From Kaistia defluvii (lineage in GTDB: Bacteria > Pseudomonadota > Alphaproteobacteria > Rhizobiales > Kaistiaceae): DNA of 64,000 nucleotides. Positions 1 through 9,071 of the stretch are shown here, one piece after another (positions within the stretch are counted from its first letter, which is position 1; every line of letters starts with the position of its first letter). The position numbers and the translations under genes are program-made. Below the pieces are notes generated by a model, which saw only the letters and a program-made list of their open reading frames with translations, searched no databases and was not told where the DNA came from. The stretch lies in assembly GCF_040548815.1 (NCBI RefSeq), contig NZ_JBEPSM010000003.1:434001-498000 (forward strand), read 5' to 3'.

Positions 1-733
1 CGGAGCCAAGCGGCGGGTCCATGGTGGAGGCTTCGAAATCGCGGCCGGCGAAATAGGCCTTTGAGAAGATCGGCAGCGTCGAGGCGACGATCAGCGGCAC
101 CTTGCGGTTCTGCTTGCCGGAAAACACGATCGTGACGTCGCGCGGGCCTTCGGCCGTCACCGAAACCATCTCGCGGATCGATTGCGAGATGTCGGGATGG
201 CCCTTTTCCTTCAGCGTCTGCAGCGAGAAGACGACATCGTCTGCCGTCAGCGCCGAGCCATCGTTGAATTTGACGCCGTCGCGCAGGCGGAACGCATAGG
301 TGTTGCGATCTTCCGAGATGGTGACGCTTTCGGCGATGAGTCCGTAGGCGGAGCCGGGTTCATCGGATGCCGATGCCATCAGCGTGTCGAAGCAAAGCTC
401 GATGCGCGGCGGCGCGTCGCCCCGGAAGGTGTAGCCGTTCAGCGTGTTGAAGGTGTAGGCGTTCTGATTGTAGTACCAGTTCGGCGCGGCGAAGATGAAG
501 CTGCCGCCCTTTGGCGCTGCCGGGTTCAGATAGTCGAACCGCTTGAAATCAGCGGGATATTTGAGATCGCCGAACACGGAGAGTCCGTGCGAACGGGTCG
601 CCTCGGCGGCGGCTGCGCGGAGCGGCGACAGGCCGAGGATCGGCAGGGCGGCACCGACGGCCGCGCCGCCCAGCAGGGCACGGCGCGTGATCGAGGACAA
701 GCGGCGCGGTTCGGGCGAAGGGCGTTCGCTCAA
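1..733 (-). CDS. Family 5 extracellular solute-binding protein, YejA-like (second copy), 3' end beyond window
   Basis: About 244 residues are visible; the gene runs off the left edge. The start is TTG at 733, inside a TTGA overlap with the stop of the upstream yejA-like gene, so the two are translationally coupled. The N-terminus has a twin-arginine signal (SITRRALLGGAAVG, then a hydrophobic run), suggesting Tat export of a folded protein. The mature part has the family 5 pattern FKRFDYLNPAAPKGG ... YGLIAESV ... FRLRDGVKFNDGSALTADDVVFS. Known for the family: periplasmic binding component of oligopeptide/microcin C importers. Tandem yejA genes ahead of yejB, yejE and yejF are typical of rhizobia and Brucella, so permease genes probably follow outside the window (inference). 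Confidence 0.85.
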   Translation of the reverse strand, partial: MSERPSPEPRRLSSITRRALLGGAAVGAALPILGLSPLRAAAAEATRSHGLSVFGDLKYPADFKRFDYLNPAAPKGGSFIFAAPNWYYNQNAYTFNTLNGYTFRGDAPPRIELCFDTLMASASDEPGSAYGLIAESVTISEDRNTYAFRLRDGVKFNDGSALTADDVVFSLQTLKEKGHPDISQSIREMVSVTAEGPRDVTIVFSGKQNRKVPLIVASTLPIFSKAYFAGRDFEASTMDPPLGS

Positions 734-2589
734 GGCTTGGCCCCCAGGGCCGCTTCCTTGGCCGGATCGACCCACCAGGAATAGGTGTCGATGCCGACAT
801 ATTCGGGCTGCTTCTCCGGGATGCCGAACTTGTTCCAGTAGGCGACGTTGATGGTGTCGCTGAACCATTGCGGCACGACGTAATAATTCCAGAGCAGCAC
901 GCGATCGAGCGCATGGGTGGCGGCGACCAGGTCGTCGCGGTTGGTGGCAAACACGACACGGTCGATCAGTGCGTCGACGGCCGGGTTCTGGATGCCCATC
1001 AGGTTGCGGCTGCCGGGCGTCTTCGCGGCGGCCGATCCCCACATTTCGCGCTGCTCGTTGCCGGGCGAATGCGATTGCGCGATCACCGTCGAGACGACGT
1101 CGAAGTCGAAATCATTGACGCGGGCGACATATTGCGCGGTATCGACGACGCGCAGGGTGGCGTCGATGCCGATGCGCTTCAGGTTCTGGATATAGGGCGC
1201 GACCACGCGCTCGAACGACGGATCGCTCTCCAGGAATTCGATGGTGAAGGGCTGGCCCGTCTTCGCATTGACCAGCTTGTTGCCCTTGAGTTCCCAGCCG
1301 GCTTCCTGGAACAGCACCAGCGCCTTGCGAAGATTGTCGCGGAATGCCTGCGGCGTGTCGTTGACCGGCAGCTTGAACGGCGTGGTGAAGACCTCTGGCG
1401 GGACCTTGTCGCGCACCGTCTCTAGGATCTCCAGTTCCTTGCCTTCCGGCAGGCCACTGGAGGCCAGGTCGATGCCGGCGAAATAGCTCTCGATGCGCTT
1501 GTATTTGTCGAAGAACAGGGTCCGGTTCATCGTCTCGAAATCGAAGACGTAGTTGAGCGCCTGGCGGACGCGCGGATCCTGGAACTTGTCGCGGCGCTGG
1601 TTGAGCACATAGCCCTGCATGCGGCCCGAGGAGGCCAGCGGGAACGAGCGCTGCACCACCTTGCCACTCTTCACGGCGTCGAAATTATACTCCGTCATCC
1701 AGCGCCCGATGCGGTTTTCCAGCCGGTAATCGTCGAGGCCACCCTTCTTGAAGGCCTCCCAGGAGGCATTCGGATCCCGGTAGTAGTCGACCTTGATCCG
1801 ATCGAAATTGTTGCGGCCGACCTGGGTCGGCAGGTCCTTGCCCCAATAATCCGGCACGCGCTTCCAGACGATCTGGCGGCCGGGAGCCACGGAGTCGATC
1901 TGATAGGCGCCGGAGCCCAGCGGAACTTCCAGCGTCGACCTCGAGATGTCGCGCTTCTTGCCGCTGGCGTCAGTGCCCTCCCACCAGTGCTTCGGCAGCA
2001 CGGCGAGGTCGCCCATGATGTTCGGCAGCTCGCGATTGCCCGGCTTGTCGAAGGTGAAGGTCACTTCCCGGTCGCCCGTGATCTCCGCCTTCACCACATT
2101 GGCGTAGTACTTGTTGTACATCGGGCTCTGGGCCTTCAGCGTCTCGTACGACCAGATGACGTCCTCCGGCGTGACCGGCTTGCCGTCATGCCAGCGCGCC
2201 TTCGGGTTCAGGCGAAACTTGGCCCAGGCGAAATCGTCGGGATAGCTGATCGCCTCGGCAAGCAGGCCATAATTGGTGCCGGCCTGGTCGGTCGCCTGCT
2301 CCATCAGCGTGTCGTAGAGCAGCCCGCCGCCAAACGCCGCGAATCCCGCCGCCGGGCTGCCCTGGACGATATAGGGATTGAGGCTGTCAAAGGTGCCGAC
2401 GGCCGCCTGGTTGAGCGTGCCGCCCTTCGGGGCGTCCGGGTTGACGTAGTCGTAATGCTTGAAGCCGTCTTCGTATTTCGGCTTGCCGATGAGGGAGGTC
2501 GATGCGCGCCAGACCTCGTCCGCTTTCGCGCTGGCTGCCGCGGGCACGAGGAGCGACAGGCTGAGCAGGGCGGCGGCAACGAACTTCAT
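730..2589 (-). CDS. yejA: Extracellular solute-binding protein, YejA-like (peptide/microcin C uptake)
   Basis: 619 aa. The chosen ATG at 2589 begins MKFVAAALLSLSLLVPAAA, a Sec signal peptide cleaved near residue 24; upstream in-frame starts only add non-signal sequence. The mature protein shows family 5 landmarks: DYVNPDAPKGGTLNQ, YGLLAEAI, RWHDGKPVTPEDVIWS, and DPRVRQALNYVFDF in the C-terminal half. The length matches YejA (about 600 aa). It captures peptides in the periplasm for an ABC importer. It is first in its operon, with a second binding protein overlapping its stop by 4 bp. Unlike its partner it has a Sec rather than a Tat signal. Confidence 0.88.
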   Translation of the reverse strand: MKFVAAALLSLSLLVPAAASAKADEVWRASTSLIGKPKYEDGFKHYDYVNPDAPKGGTLNQAAVGTFDSLNPYIVQGSPAAGFAAFGGGLLYDTLMEQATDQAGTNYGLLAEAISYPDDFAWAKFRLNPKARWHDGKPVTPEDVIWSYETLKAQSPMYNKYYANVVKAEITGDREVTFTFDKPGNRELPNIMGDLAVLPKHWWEGTDASGKKRDISRSTLEVPLGSGAYQIDSVAPGRQIVWKRVPDYWGKDLPTQVGRNNFDRIKVDYYRDPNASWEAFKKGGLDDYRLENRIGRWMTEYNFDAVKSGKVVQRSFPLASSGRMQGYVLNQRRDKFQDPRVRQALNYVFDFETMNRTLFFDKYKRIESYFAGIDLASSGLPEGKELEILETVRDKVPPEVFTTPFKLPVNDTPQAFRDNLRKALVLFQEAGWELKGNKLVNAKTGQPFTIEFLESDPSFERVVAPYIQNLKRIGIDATLRVVDTAQYVARVNDFDFDVVSTVIAQSHSPGNEQREMWGSAAAKTPGSRNLMGIQNPAVDALIDRVVFATNRDDLVAATHALDRVLLWNYYVVPQWFSDTINVAYWNKFGIPEKQPEYVGIDTYSWWVDPAKEAALGAKP

Positions 2590-2683
2590 GGGCGCGATTC
2601 TCCGGCTGACTACGCTCATTACTAAGGCGGATCGCGCGAAGGGCAACTGCCGCGTGATCCCATGCAACCGACTTGGCAATAGA

Positions 2684-2714
2684 AAAAGGCCGGAGAGTGA
2701 TCTCCGGCCTTTCG
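2684..2714 (-). terminator. Rho-independent terminator after the cytochrome c gene
   Basis: A 10-bp perfect stem (AGGCCGGAGA with TCTCCGGCCT) closes a 4-base loop and, read on the minus strand, is followed by TTTTCTATT. It lies 26 bp past the cytochrome c stop and before the yejA start, so it separates the two minus-strand units. Confidence 0.85.
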
Positions 2715-2739
2715 AAATTGTCGCAGGATGCGCAGGCCC

Positions 2740-3588
2740 TTAGGGCGCCGCGGGCTGTTCGGCCGGAGCCGGGGTAGCCGGGGCAGGCTCCTTCGTCGGC
2801 GCCTCGGTGGCCGGAGCTGCCGGAGGGGGCTCGGTCGGCGTGGCCGACGGTGCCGGCGTTGCCGGAGCGGGCTCCGCAGCCGGTGCGGCAGGGGCCGGGG
2901 CGGGCTCTGCGGCCGGGGCTGCCGGAGCAGGCTCGGCGGTGGGAGCCGGGGTGGACGGAGCGGAACCGGGCGAAGGCGTCGCGTCGGACGGGGCCGGCGC
3001 CACTTCGGCGGGGGTCGCCTCGGCCGGAGCGGCGGATTCCGGTGCCGGCAGCGGGACCGGCTCATGCGCCAGCGTCCGCAGATAGGCGATCAGGTTGGCG
3101 CGATCCTCGGGCTTCGGTAGGCCGGCAAAGCCCATCGCCGTGCCCGGCATGTCGGCCTTCGGGTTCTTCAGGAAGTGGTAGAGGTGCTCATAGGTCCACT
3201 TCTTGCCCTCGTCATGCGCGGCCTGAAGCGGAGCGGAATACTTGAAGCCCTCGACGGAGCCGATGCCGCGGTCGACGACATTGTAGAGATCCGGGCCGAC
3301 CTTGGCGCCGGCGCCCTCGACGAAGTTGTGGCAGGCGCCGCACTTCTTGGCGACGGCTTCGCCCGCATCGACCTTGGCGCTGGCCAGCAGGACGGCGATC
3401 GGCGGATCCTGCGCCACTGCCGGTGCCGCGCCACCTTCGGACGATTCCTCGGCCACTTCGATGACGAAGCCGGGCTTCTCCGGAACGGCCGGCGAATAGA
3501 TCACTCCCGAGAAGATGCTCAGCGACATCACCACCAGAAGCGTGAACAGGATCGCGCCGAGAATCTTATTAAGTTCGAATGAATCCAT
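2740..3588 (-). CDS. Membrane-anchored class I cytochrome c (CycM-like) with Pro/Ala-rich tail
   Basis: 282 aa from ATG 3588 (MDSFELNKIL). Residues about 8-32 form one uncleaved membrane anchor (GAILFTLLVVMSLSIFSGVI), as in CycM/cytochrome c552. The covalent haem site CGACH is at residues 83-87, and the likely axial Met is Met152 in GTAMGFAG. The heme domain ends near residue 175 (NLIAYLRTLA). Known role of the family: electron carrier between the bc1 complex and terminal oxidases at the periplasmic face. Unusual: the last 100 or so residues are a low-complexity Pro/Ala/Glu tail with repeated APAAEPAP blocks, making it much longer than typical CycM (about 180 aa). Confidence 0.88.
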   Translation of the reverse strand: MDSFELNKILGAILFTLLVVMSLSIFSGVIYSPAVPEKPGFVIEVAEESSEGGAAPAVAQDPPIAVLLASAKVDAGEAVAKKCGACHNFVEGAGAKVGPDLYNVVDRGIGSVEGFKYSAPLQAAHDEGKKWTYEHLYHFLKNPKADMPGTAMGFAGLPKPEDRANLIAYLRTLAHEPVPLPAPESAAPAEATPAEVAPAPSDATPSPGSAPSTPAPTAEPAPAAPAAEPAPAPAAPAAEPAPATPAPSATPTEPPPAAPATEAPTKEPAPATPAPAEQPAAP

Positions 3589-3773
3589 CGGTCTTGGCCC
3601 CAGGCGCTTCAAATAGGCTATGGGAACCGGCTGCCCCTTGGCGCCATCTCCCCCGCATGTGGCGCGGAAACTACAAGCTTTCCAGTGTTGGGTGCAATAC
3701 GTATGAACGCTTCCAGATTGAGACGTTTTGACACCTACATGCCCGGAGCCGGGCAATAATCGAGGAAAACCTG

Positions 3774-4532
3774 ATGCGTTCCGCCTCCGAGGCCCTGGTG
3801 CTTATCCCCGCCCGCATGGCGGCGACGCGGCTGCCGGGCAAGCCTTTGGCCGATATTCACGGCGTTCCGATGATCGTCCATGTCTGGCGCCGGGCGAGCG
3901 AGGCGCAGATCGGACCCGTGGTCGTGGCGACGGATGACGTCGACATCGCGGCCGCCGTGCGCGGCGCGGGCGGCGAGGCGGTGCTCACCCGCGCCGACCA
4001 CGAGAACGGTTCGGCGCGCATTCATGAGGCGGCTAGCCTGGTCGATTCGGCCCGGCATTACGACGTCATCGTCAACGTCCAAGGCGACCTGCCGACGATC
4101 GAGCCGGCCTCGATCGCGGCCTGCTTCGCGCCGCTCGCTGATTCGGCCGTCGACATCGCCACCATCGCGGCGATGATCGACCGCGACGAGGAGCGCACAA
4201 ACCCGAACGTGGTCAAGATCGTCGGCTCGCCGATCGACGCGAACCGCCTGCGGGCGCTCTATTTCACCCGCGCGACCGCGCCCTGGGGCGAGGGGCCGCT
4301 GCTGCACCATATCGGGCTCTACGCCTATCGCCGTTCCGCGCTCGACCGCTATGTCGCGCTGCCGCCCTCGGTGCTGGAAAAGCGCGAAAAGCTGGAGCAA
4401 CTGCGCGCGCTCGAAGCCGGAATGCGCATCGATGTGGCGCTCGTTGACGCCGTGCCGCTCGGTGTCGATACTCCCGCCGATCTCGAAAGGGCGCGCAGCC
4501 TGCTGGCGGCCTCCCGCGGGTCCGGTCGCTAG
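3774..4532 (+). CDS. kdsB: 3-deoxy-manno-octulosonate cytidylyltransferase
   Basis: 252 aa. It activates Kdo with CTP to CMP-Kdo for lipid A-core assembly in the cytosol. Family signatures visible: [16 protein letters not shown] at the N-terminus (nucleotide binding), [11 protein letters not shown] around residue 100, HIGLYAYRR, and [14 protein letters not shown] near the C-terminus. Length matches KdsB (about 250 aa). ATG 3774 is preceded by GAGGAAAAC. It is followed 32 bp later by pheA on the same strand and is divergent from the cytochrome c gene. Confidence 0.95.
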   Translation: MRSASEALVLIPARMAATRLPGKPLADIHGVPMIVHVWRRASEAQIGPVVVATDDVDIAAAVRGAGGEAVLTRADHENGSARIHEAASLVDSARHYDVIVNVQGDLPTIEPASIAACFAPLADSAVDIATIAAMIDRDEERTNPNVVKIVGSPIDANRLRALYFTRATAPWGEGPLLHHIGLYAYRRSALDRYVALPPSVLEKREKLEQLRALEAGMRIDVALVDAVPLGVDTPADLERARSLLAASRGSGR

Positions 4533-4564
4533 AACCGGCAATCTTGAACAGAAGTCTCAATCGC

Positions 4565-5413
4565 ATGAAGAAGATCGTGTTCCAGGGCGAGCCTGGCGCC
4601 AACTCCCATATCGCCTGCGCCGACGTCTATCCCGACTATGAGGCCGTGCCGGCCCCGACCTTCGAGGATTGCTTCCAGGCGATCTCGCGCGGCGACGTCG
4701 ACCTCGCCATGATCCCGATCGAGAACTCGCTCGCCGGCCGCGTCGCCGATATCCACCATCTGCTGCCGGATTCGGGCCTGCACATCATCGGCGAGTATTT
4801 CCTGCCGATTCGCTTCCAGCTGATGGCGGTGAAAGGCGCGACGCTCAAGACGATCAAGACGGTGGAAAGCCATGTCCATGCGCTCGGCCAGTGCCGCCGC
4901 ATCATGCGCGAACACGGCTATCGCGCCGTGGTCGCGGGCGACACGGCGGGGGCTGCCCGCATCATCTCGGAAACCGACGATCTCACCCGCGCCGCCCTGG
5001 CTCCCCGCTTCGCCGCGGAGATCTACGGCCTCGACATCCTGGCCGAGAACGTCGAAGACGCCGCCCACAACACGACGCGGTTTGTCATCCTGTCGCGCGA
5101 GCCGCAACACGCGGCCTTCGGCGCCGGGCCGGTCATCACCACCTTCGTCTTCCGCGTCCGCAACATTCCGGCCGCGCTGTACAAGGCGCTGGGCGGCTTC
5201 GCCACCAACGGCATCAACATGACCAAGCTGGAGAGCTACCAGCTCGACGGCCGCTTCTCGGCGACGCGATTCTATGTCGATGTCGAGGGCCATCCGCAGG
5301 ATGTCGGCCTCGCCCACGCGCTGGAGGAACTTGCCTTCTTCTCGGCCGAGATGCGGATCCTGGGCGTCTATCCGGCCGCGACCTTCCGCGCCGACGTCGT
5401 CGAGCCGAAATAG
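4565..5413 (+). CDS. pheA: Prephenate dehydratase
   Basis: 282 aa from ATG 4565 (MKKIVFQGEPGANSH); a TTG 21 bp upstream is also open but gives a non-homologous N-terminus. It converts prephenate to phenylpyruvate in phenylalanine synthesis. Seen: the PDT domain with IPIENSLAGRV and the catalytic-loop NTTRFVIL around residue 170, then an ACT regulatory domain from about residue 185 with GGFATNGINMTKLES. It is the monofunctional PDT-ACT form usual in alphaproteobacteria, with no chorismate mutase domain. The ACT domain implies phenylalanine feedback control. Probably cotranscribed with kdsB. Confidence 0.95.
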   Translation: MKKIVFQGEPGANSHIACADVYPDYEAVPAPTFEDCFQAISRGDVDLAMIPIENSLAGRVADIHHLLPDSGLHIIGEYFLPIRFQLMAVKGATLKTIKTVESHVHALGQCRRIMREHGYRAVVAGDTAGAARIISETDDLTRAALAPRFAAEIYGLDILAENVEDAAHNTTRFVILSREPQHAAFGAGPVITTFVFRVRNIPAALYKALGGFATNGINMTKLESYQLDGRFSATRFYVDVEGHPQDVGLAHALEELAFFSAEMRILGVYPAATFRADVVEPK

Positions 5414-5437
5414 CGGATCGTAGGGACTTCCTTCTCT

Positions 5438-5465
5438 TCACCTCTCCCGCCGGGAGAGGCGAAGG
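5438..5465. repeat. Short palindrome CCTCTCCC/GGGAGAGG between convergent genes
   Basis: CACCTCTCCCGCCGGGAGAGG forms an 8-bp stem with a tight loop in the gap between convergent pheA and nudC. The same CTCTCCC...GGGAGAG unit recurs near 44190, 44285, 51262 and 51355, so it is a dispersed intergenic palindrome; it may also act as a weak bidirectional terminator. There is no T-run. Confidence 0.55.
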
Positions 5466-5480
5466 AATCAGACTGAGGCC

Positions 5481-6446
5481 TTAGCCGGCCTCGACCCAGG
5501 CGCGGATCAGCGTGTGCGCAATCGCCATGCGCGGCGGCGTCGAGAGGCCGTCCGGATGGTCGCCGTCCAGCATCGAGCGCGTCTCGTCGCGCGAGAACCA
5601 GCGGCAATCCTCGAGCTCTTCCGTGTCCGGCACGATGTCGGTCGAGGTCGCCTCGGCGATGCAGCCGATCATCAGCGACATCGGGAACGGCCAGGGCTGG
5701 CTGGCATGATAGGCGACGCGGCCGATCTGGATGCCGGCCTCTTCCTGGATCTCGCGGCGCACCGCGTCCTCGATGGTCTCGCCCGGTTCGACGAAGCCGG
5801 CGAGGCAGGAATAGGTGCCCGGCGCGAAACGCGCCTGGCGGCCCATCAGGCAGCGGTCGCCATCGACGGCCAGCATGATCGCCACCGGATCGGTGCGCGG
5901 AAACTTCTGCAGCCCGCAATTCGGGCAGTCGCGGCGATAGCCGCCCTGCGCCATGATCGAGCGGGTGCCGCAGCGGCCGCAATGCCGGTTCGAGGCATGC
6001 CAGTGCAGCAGCGCCCGCGCCTGGGCGAGCGCCCCGAGCGTGGCGGGCTCGACCGTGTCCATCAGAATGCCGCCGGAATAGGCGGCGGTCGCCAGCGTCC
6101 GCAGCGGCACGGCGTGGAAGGCGTCGACGTCGAAGGAGGTGTCATTGCCGACGATCGCGGCAATGCGGGGCGCCGAATCCTGCCAGCCGAGCAGGATCGC
6201 CTCATCCATCAGCGCGCCTAGCGCCTTGGCTTCCTTCAAACTGAACAGGCTTTCCGACGTGCCGCCGGCGCGCATCATGGCCTCGTCGCCGCGGAGCAGG
6301 AACACACGCACATTCGGATCGGCCAGCGCGGCGGCATAGGTCGATTCGTTGCGGGCCTCGCTGCGGCGGTCGAGCGTATTGCCGGAAAAGCCGACGGTCG
6401 TGCTCGGCTCGACCGGGGGCAAGCGATCAAAGAAATTGCGGGTCAT
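5481..6446 (-). CDS. nudC: NAD(+) diphosphatase / NAD-cap decapping Nudix hydrolase
   Basis: 321 aa. It hydrolyses NAD(H) to NMN(H) and AMP; in the family it also removes NAD caps from RNA. Seen: zinc ribbon with Cys156, Cys159, Cys174 and Cys177 (HCGRCG ... CPNCG), Nudix box GFVEPGETIEDAVRREIQEE at about 217-236, and the NudC hallmark SQPWPFP at 249-255. The N-terminal 130 residues are the variable NUDIX-like domain. It is convergent with pheA. ATG 6446 is the first start that gives a sensible N-terminus. Confidence 0.95.
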   Translation of the reverse strand: MTRNFFDRLPPVEPSTTVGFSGNTLDRRSEARNESTYAAALADPNVRVFLLRGDEAMMRAGGTSESLFSLKEAKALGALMDEAILLGWQDSAPRIAAIVGNDTSFDVDAFHAVPLRTLATAAYSGGILMDTVEPATLGALAQARALLHWHASNRHCGRCGTRSIMAQGGYRRDCPNCGLQKFPRTDPVAIMLAVDGDRCLMGRQARFAPGTYSCLAGFVEPGETIEDAVRREIQEEAGIQIGRVAYHASQPWPFPMSLMIGCIAEATSTDIVPDTEELEDCRWFSRDETRSMLDGDHPDGLSTPPRMAIAHTLIRAWVEAG

Positions 6447-6589
6447 GGTGCTGCTGTGGTGTGCGGAGGGTGGCCGACAACCGTCGACTCGAAATGAATC
6501 TGGTGATTACGCCATAGACCTTTTCATCGCGATAGCCCCGATCAAGCTTCGGGCTTGCCATTTCGATCGGGAACGACGATATGTCTCCG

Positions 6590-6687
6590 CGGGAGGTTGG
6601 TGGTGGACGAGCCACTCGCCAATCGGGTCAGGTCCGGAAGGAAGCAGCCCCAACGAGCCACGGCACGGGTCGCGTGCCAGCCTCCTA
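6590..6687 (+). ncRNA. ffs: Signal recognition particle RNA (4.5S, small bacterial type)
   Basis: The universally conserved SRP apical motif GGTCAGGTCCGGAAGGAAG lies at 6626-6644, followed by CAGCC. The ends pair perfectly: GGAGGTTGG at 6592-6600 with CCAGCCTCC at 6677-6685 (one G-T pair), giving a roughly 95-nt hairpin like E. coli 4.5S. It binds Ffh to target nascent membrane proteins. Exact ends are estimated from the closing stem. It lies directly upstream of dnaX, the conserved ffs-dnaX-ybaB-recR order. Confidence 0.95.
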
Positions 6688-6783
6688 CCTTTTCCCAGCC
6701 ATCGCGTCAGCTTCGATGATCAGACGGCGCGCCCCTCCGGGTGTGCTAAGGTCGAAGAGGCTTGCCCGCGAGGGCGGCGTGAA

Positions 6784-8643
6784 ATGGAACAGCAGGGACG
6801 GCAGCGGCGACGCATGGACGGCGGCGATCTTTCCAGCACCCCGAAGGATGGCGCGAACGGCGCCTACCGCGTCCTTGCGCGCAAATACCGGCCGCGCAGC
6901 TTTGACGACCTCGTCGGCCAGGAGCCGATGGTCCGCACCCTCAAGAACGCCTTCGAGACGGGTCGCATCGCGCAAGCCTACATGCTCACCGGCGTTCGCG
7001 GTGTCGGCAAGACGACGACGGCCCGCATTCTGGCGCGCGGCCTCAACTACTCCATTCCCGGCCAGGTCGATCGCCCGACCATCGACATGCCAGAGCTCGG
7101 CATCCACTGCGCCGAGATCATGGAAGGCCGCCATGTCGACGTGCTCGAGATGGACGCCGCCTCCAATAACGGCATCGACAACATCCGCGAGATCATCGAG
7201 GCCGTGCGCTACAAGCCGGTCTCGGCCCGCTACAAGGTCTATATCCTCGACGAAGTGCACATGCTGTCCGGCGCGGCCTTCAACGGCCTGCTGAAGACGC
7301 TCGAAGAGCCGCCCGAGCATGTGAAGTTCATCTTCGCGACTACCGAAATCCGCAAGGTGCCGGTTACCGTCCTGTCGCGCTGCCAGCGCTTCGACCTGCG
7401 CCGGATCGAATCGGATCGGCTGATCGGCCTGCTGCGCTCGATCACCGAGAAGGAGCAGGTCGAGATCGGCGACGACGCGCTGGCGATGATCGCCCGTGCT
7501 GCCGAGGGTTCGGCCCGCGATTCGCTGTCTCTGCTCGACCAGGCCATCGCGCATGGCGCCGGCGCCATCACGGCCGAGGACGTGCGCGGCATGCTCGGCC
7601 TCGCCGACCGGGCCCGCATCATCGATCTGTTCGAGGCGCTGATGGGCGGCCGCATCGCGGAAGCGCTGGCGCTGCTCAAGGAACAATATGACATCGGCGC
7701 CGATCCCGCCGTCGTGCTGCAGGATCTCGCTTCTTTCACCCATGCAGTGACCCGCTTCAAGGTCGTGCCGGACAGCGGCGAGGACGCCGCCCTGCCGCAG
7801 GACGAGCGGGTTCGCGGGCGCGCTTTGGCGGAGACCGTATCGCTGCGCGTCCTGGCGCGCGCCTGGCAGATGCTGCTGAAGGGCATCGAGGAAGTCTCCA
7901 GCTCCAGCCGGCCGCTGGCGGCCGCCGACATGGTGCTGATCCGCATTGCCCATGCCGCCGATCTGCCGACGCCGGACGAGGCGCTGCGCCTGCTGAAGAG
8001 CGGCAATTTCTCGGCCGCCTCCTCGGGCGGCGGCGCGACGCCGCAGGTTTCGCATCAGCCGCCATCCGCGCCGCAGGCGTCGGGCGGTTCGAGTGGCGGA
8101 CCGATCGGCCAGATGCGCACGATCACCAACACCTCGCCCATTCCGGCCACGGCGACGATGGCCCAGCCCGCGAGCGCGCCGCAGGCCAAGGCCGAGCCGG
8201 CGATCCGTTTCCAGCGCTTCGAGGATCTCGTCGCCTATGTCGGCCTGAAGCGCGATATCCCGCTCAAGCTGGCGCTGGAACAGCAGGTCAAGCCGATCCG
8301 CTTCGAGCCGGGTCTGCTCGAATTCGAGCCGACCGAGGATGCGCCGCGCGCGCTGGCGCAGGATCTCGGCCGCAAGCTCTCCGACTGGACCGGCGATCGC
8401 TGGGTCGTGGCGCTCGGCAAGGGCGCGACCGAGCCGACGATTGCCGAGGCGCGCGCCTTCGCCAAGGACAAGGCGCGCTCGGACGCCGCCGCCGATCCGC
8501 TGGTCGCAGCCGTGCTGTCGCGCTTTCCCGGCGCCAAGATCGTCGACATCCAGATCCGCAGCGCCGAAGAGCCCGAGGGTCTGCCGTCCCCGGCCGTTCC
8601 GGTCGACAATCCCGACGAAGCGCCCGATCCCGACGACGACTGA
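6784..8643 (+). CDS. dnaX: DNA polymerase III subunit gamma/tau
   Basis: 619 aa. This is the clamp-loader ATPase of the replisome. Seen: YRVLARKYRP at the N-terminus, Walker A GVRGVGKT at about residues 70-77, Walker B/DExx YILDEVHMLS, LLKTLEEPP, and SRC motif TVLSRCQRF. A low-complexity linker (about 430-490) precedes the tau C-terminal domain. ATG 6784 has an upstream GAGGG; ATG 6814 (MDGGD) is a close alternative. The frame is open far upstream, but that sequence overlaps the SRP RNA and is not coding. The zinc module is reduced to one Cys (HCAEIM), as in other alphaproteobacteria. I see no gamma-frameshift signal. Confidence 0.95.
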   Translation: MEQQGRQRRRMDGGDLSSTPKDGANGAYRVLARKYRPRSFDDLVGQEPMVRTLKNAFETGRIAQAYMLTGVRGVGKTTTARILARGLNYSIPGQVDRPTIDMPELGIHCAEIMEGRHVDVLEMDAASNNGIDNIREIIEAVRYKPVSARYKVYILDEVHMLSGAAFNGLLKTLEEPPEHVKFIFATTEIRKVPVTVLSRCQRFDLRRIESDRLIGLLRSITEKEQVEIGDDALAMIARAAEGSARDSLSLLDQAIAHGAGAITAEDVRGMLGLADRARIIDLFEALMGGRIAEALALLKEQYDIGADPAVVLQDLASFTHAVTRFKVVPDSGEDAALPQDERVRGRALAETVSLRVLARAWQMLLKGIEEVSSSSRPLAAADMVLIRIAHAADLPTPDEALRLLKSGNFSAASSGGGATPQVSHQPPSAPQASGGSSGGPIGQMRTITNTSPIPATATMAQPASAPQAKAEPAIRFQRFEDLVAYVGLKRDIPLKLALEQQVKPIRFEPGLLEFEPTEDAPRALAQDLGRKLSDWTGDRWVVALGKGATEPTIAEARAFAKDKARSDAAADPLVAAVLSRFPGAKIVDIQIRSAEEPEGLPSPAVPVDNPDEAPDPDDD

Positions 8644-8682
8644 TCCATCCATTTTCCGACCATTCGAACCAGGAGAACCCGC

Positions 8683-9006
8683 ATGCGCGACATTCTCGGC
8701 ATGATGAGCAAGGCCAAGGAATTGCAGTCCAAGATGCAGGACATGCAGGCCGAGGTCGCAACCATCGAAGTCGAAGGTTCGGCCGGCGCCGGCCTCGTCA
8801 CGGTGCTGATGACCGCCAAGGGCGACCTCCGCAAGCTCTCGATCGATCCCTCGCTGTTGAAGCCGGAAGACGTCGAGATCCTGGAAGACCTGATCATCGC
8901 CGCCCATGCCGACGCCCGGGCCAAGGCCGAGCGCACCATGGCCGACAAGATGCAAGAACTGACCGGCGGCCTCGGCCTGCCGGCTGGCTTGAAGCTGCCG
9001 TTCTAG
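8683..9006 (+). CDS. ybaB: YbaB/EbfC family nucleoid-associated protein
   Basis: 107 aa, the usual family length. It is a small DNA-binding dimer with an alpha-beta tweezers-like fold. Seen: N-terminal helix [16 protein letters not shown], core [28 protein letters not shown], and C-terminal helix with [15 protein letters not shown] good AGGAG lies before ATG 8683. It starts 39 bp after dnaX and precedes recR, the standard trio. Confidence 0.95.
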   Translation: MRDILGMMSKAKELQSKMQDMQAEVATIEVEGSAGAGLVTVLMTAKGDLRKLSIDPSLLKPEDVEILEDLIIAAHADARAKAERTMADKMQELTGGLGLPAGLKLPF

Positions 9007-9019
9007 TCTGACGGAGAGG

Positions 9020-9047
9020 GGGCGAGCGCGTTTGCGTTCGCCCTTTT
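9020..9047 (+). terminator. Rho-independent terminator between ybaB and recR
   Basis: GGGCGAGCGC pairs with GCGTTCGCCC (one G-T) around a short GTTT loop and is followed by TTTTC. It lies 14 bp after the ybaB stop, so part of the transcription from dnaX probably ends here before recR. Confidence 0.7.
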
Positions 9048-9071
9048 CGATCCGCAAATCCAAGTAGAAAA

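Noticed and set aside
6349..6783. Upstream extension of the dnaX frame by about 145 codons
   Set aside because: It passes through the SRP RNA and has no homology to DnaX; the real start is at 6784 (or 6814).
6685..9063. 792-codon open frame antisense to dnaX-ybaB
   Set aside because: It is a shadow of a GC-rich coding strand; its translation is Gly/Arg/Asp-rich without motifs.
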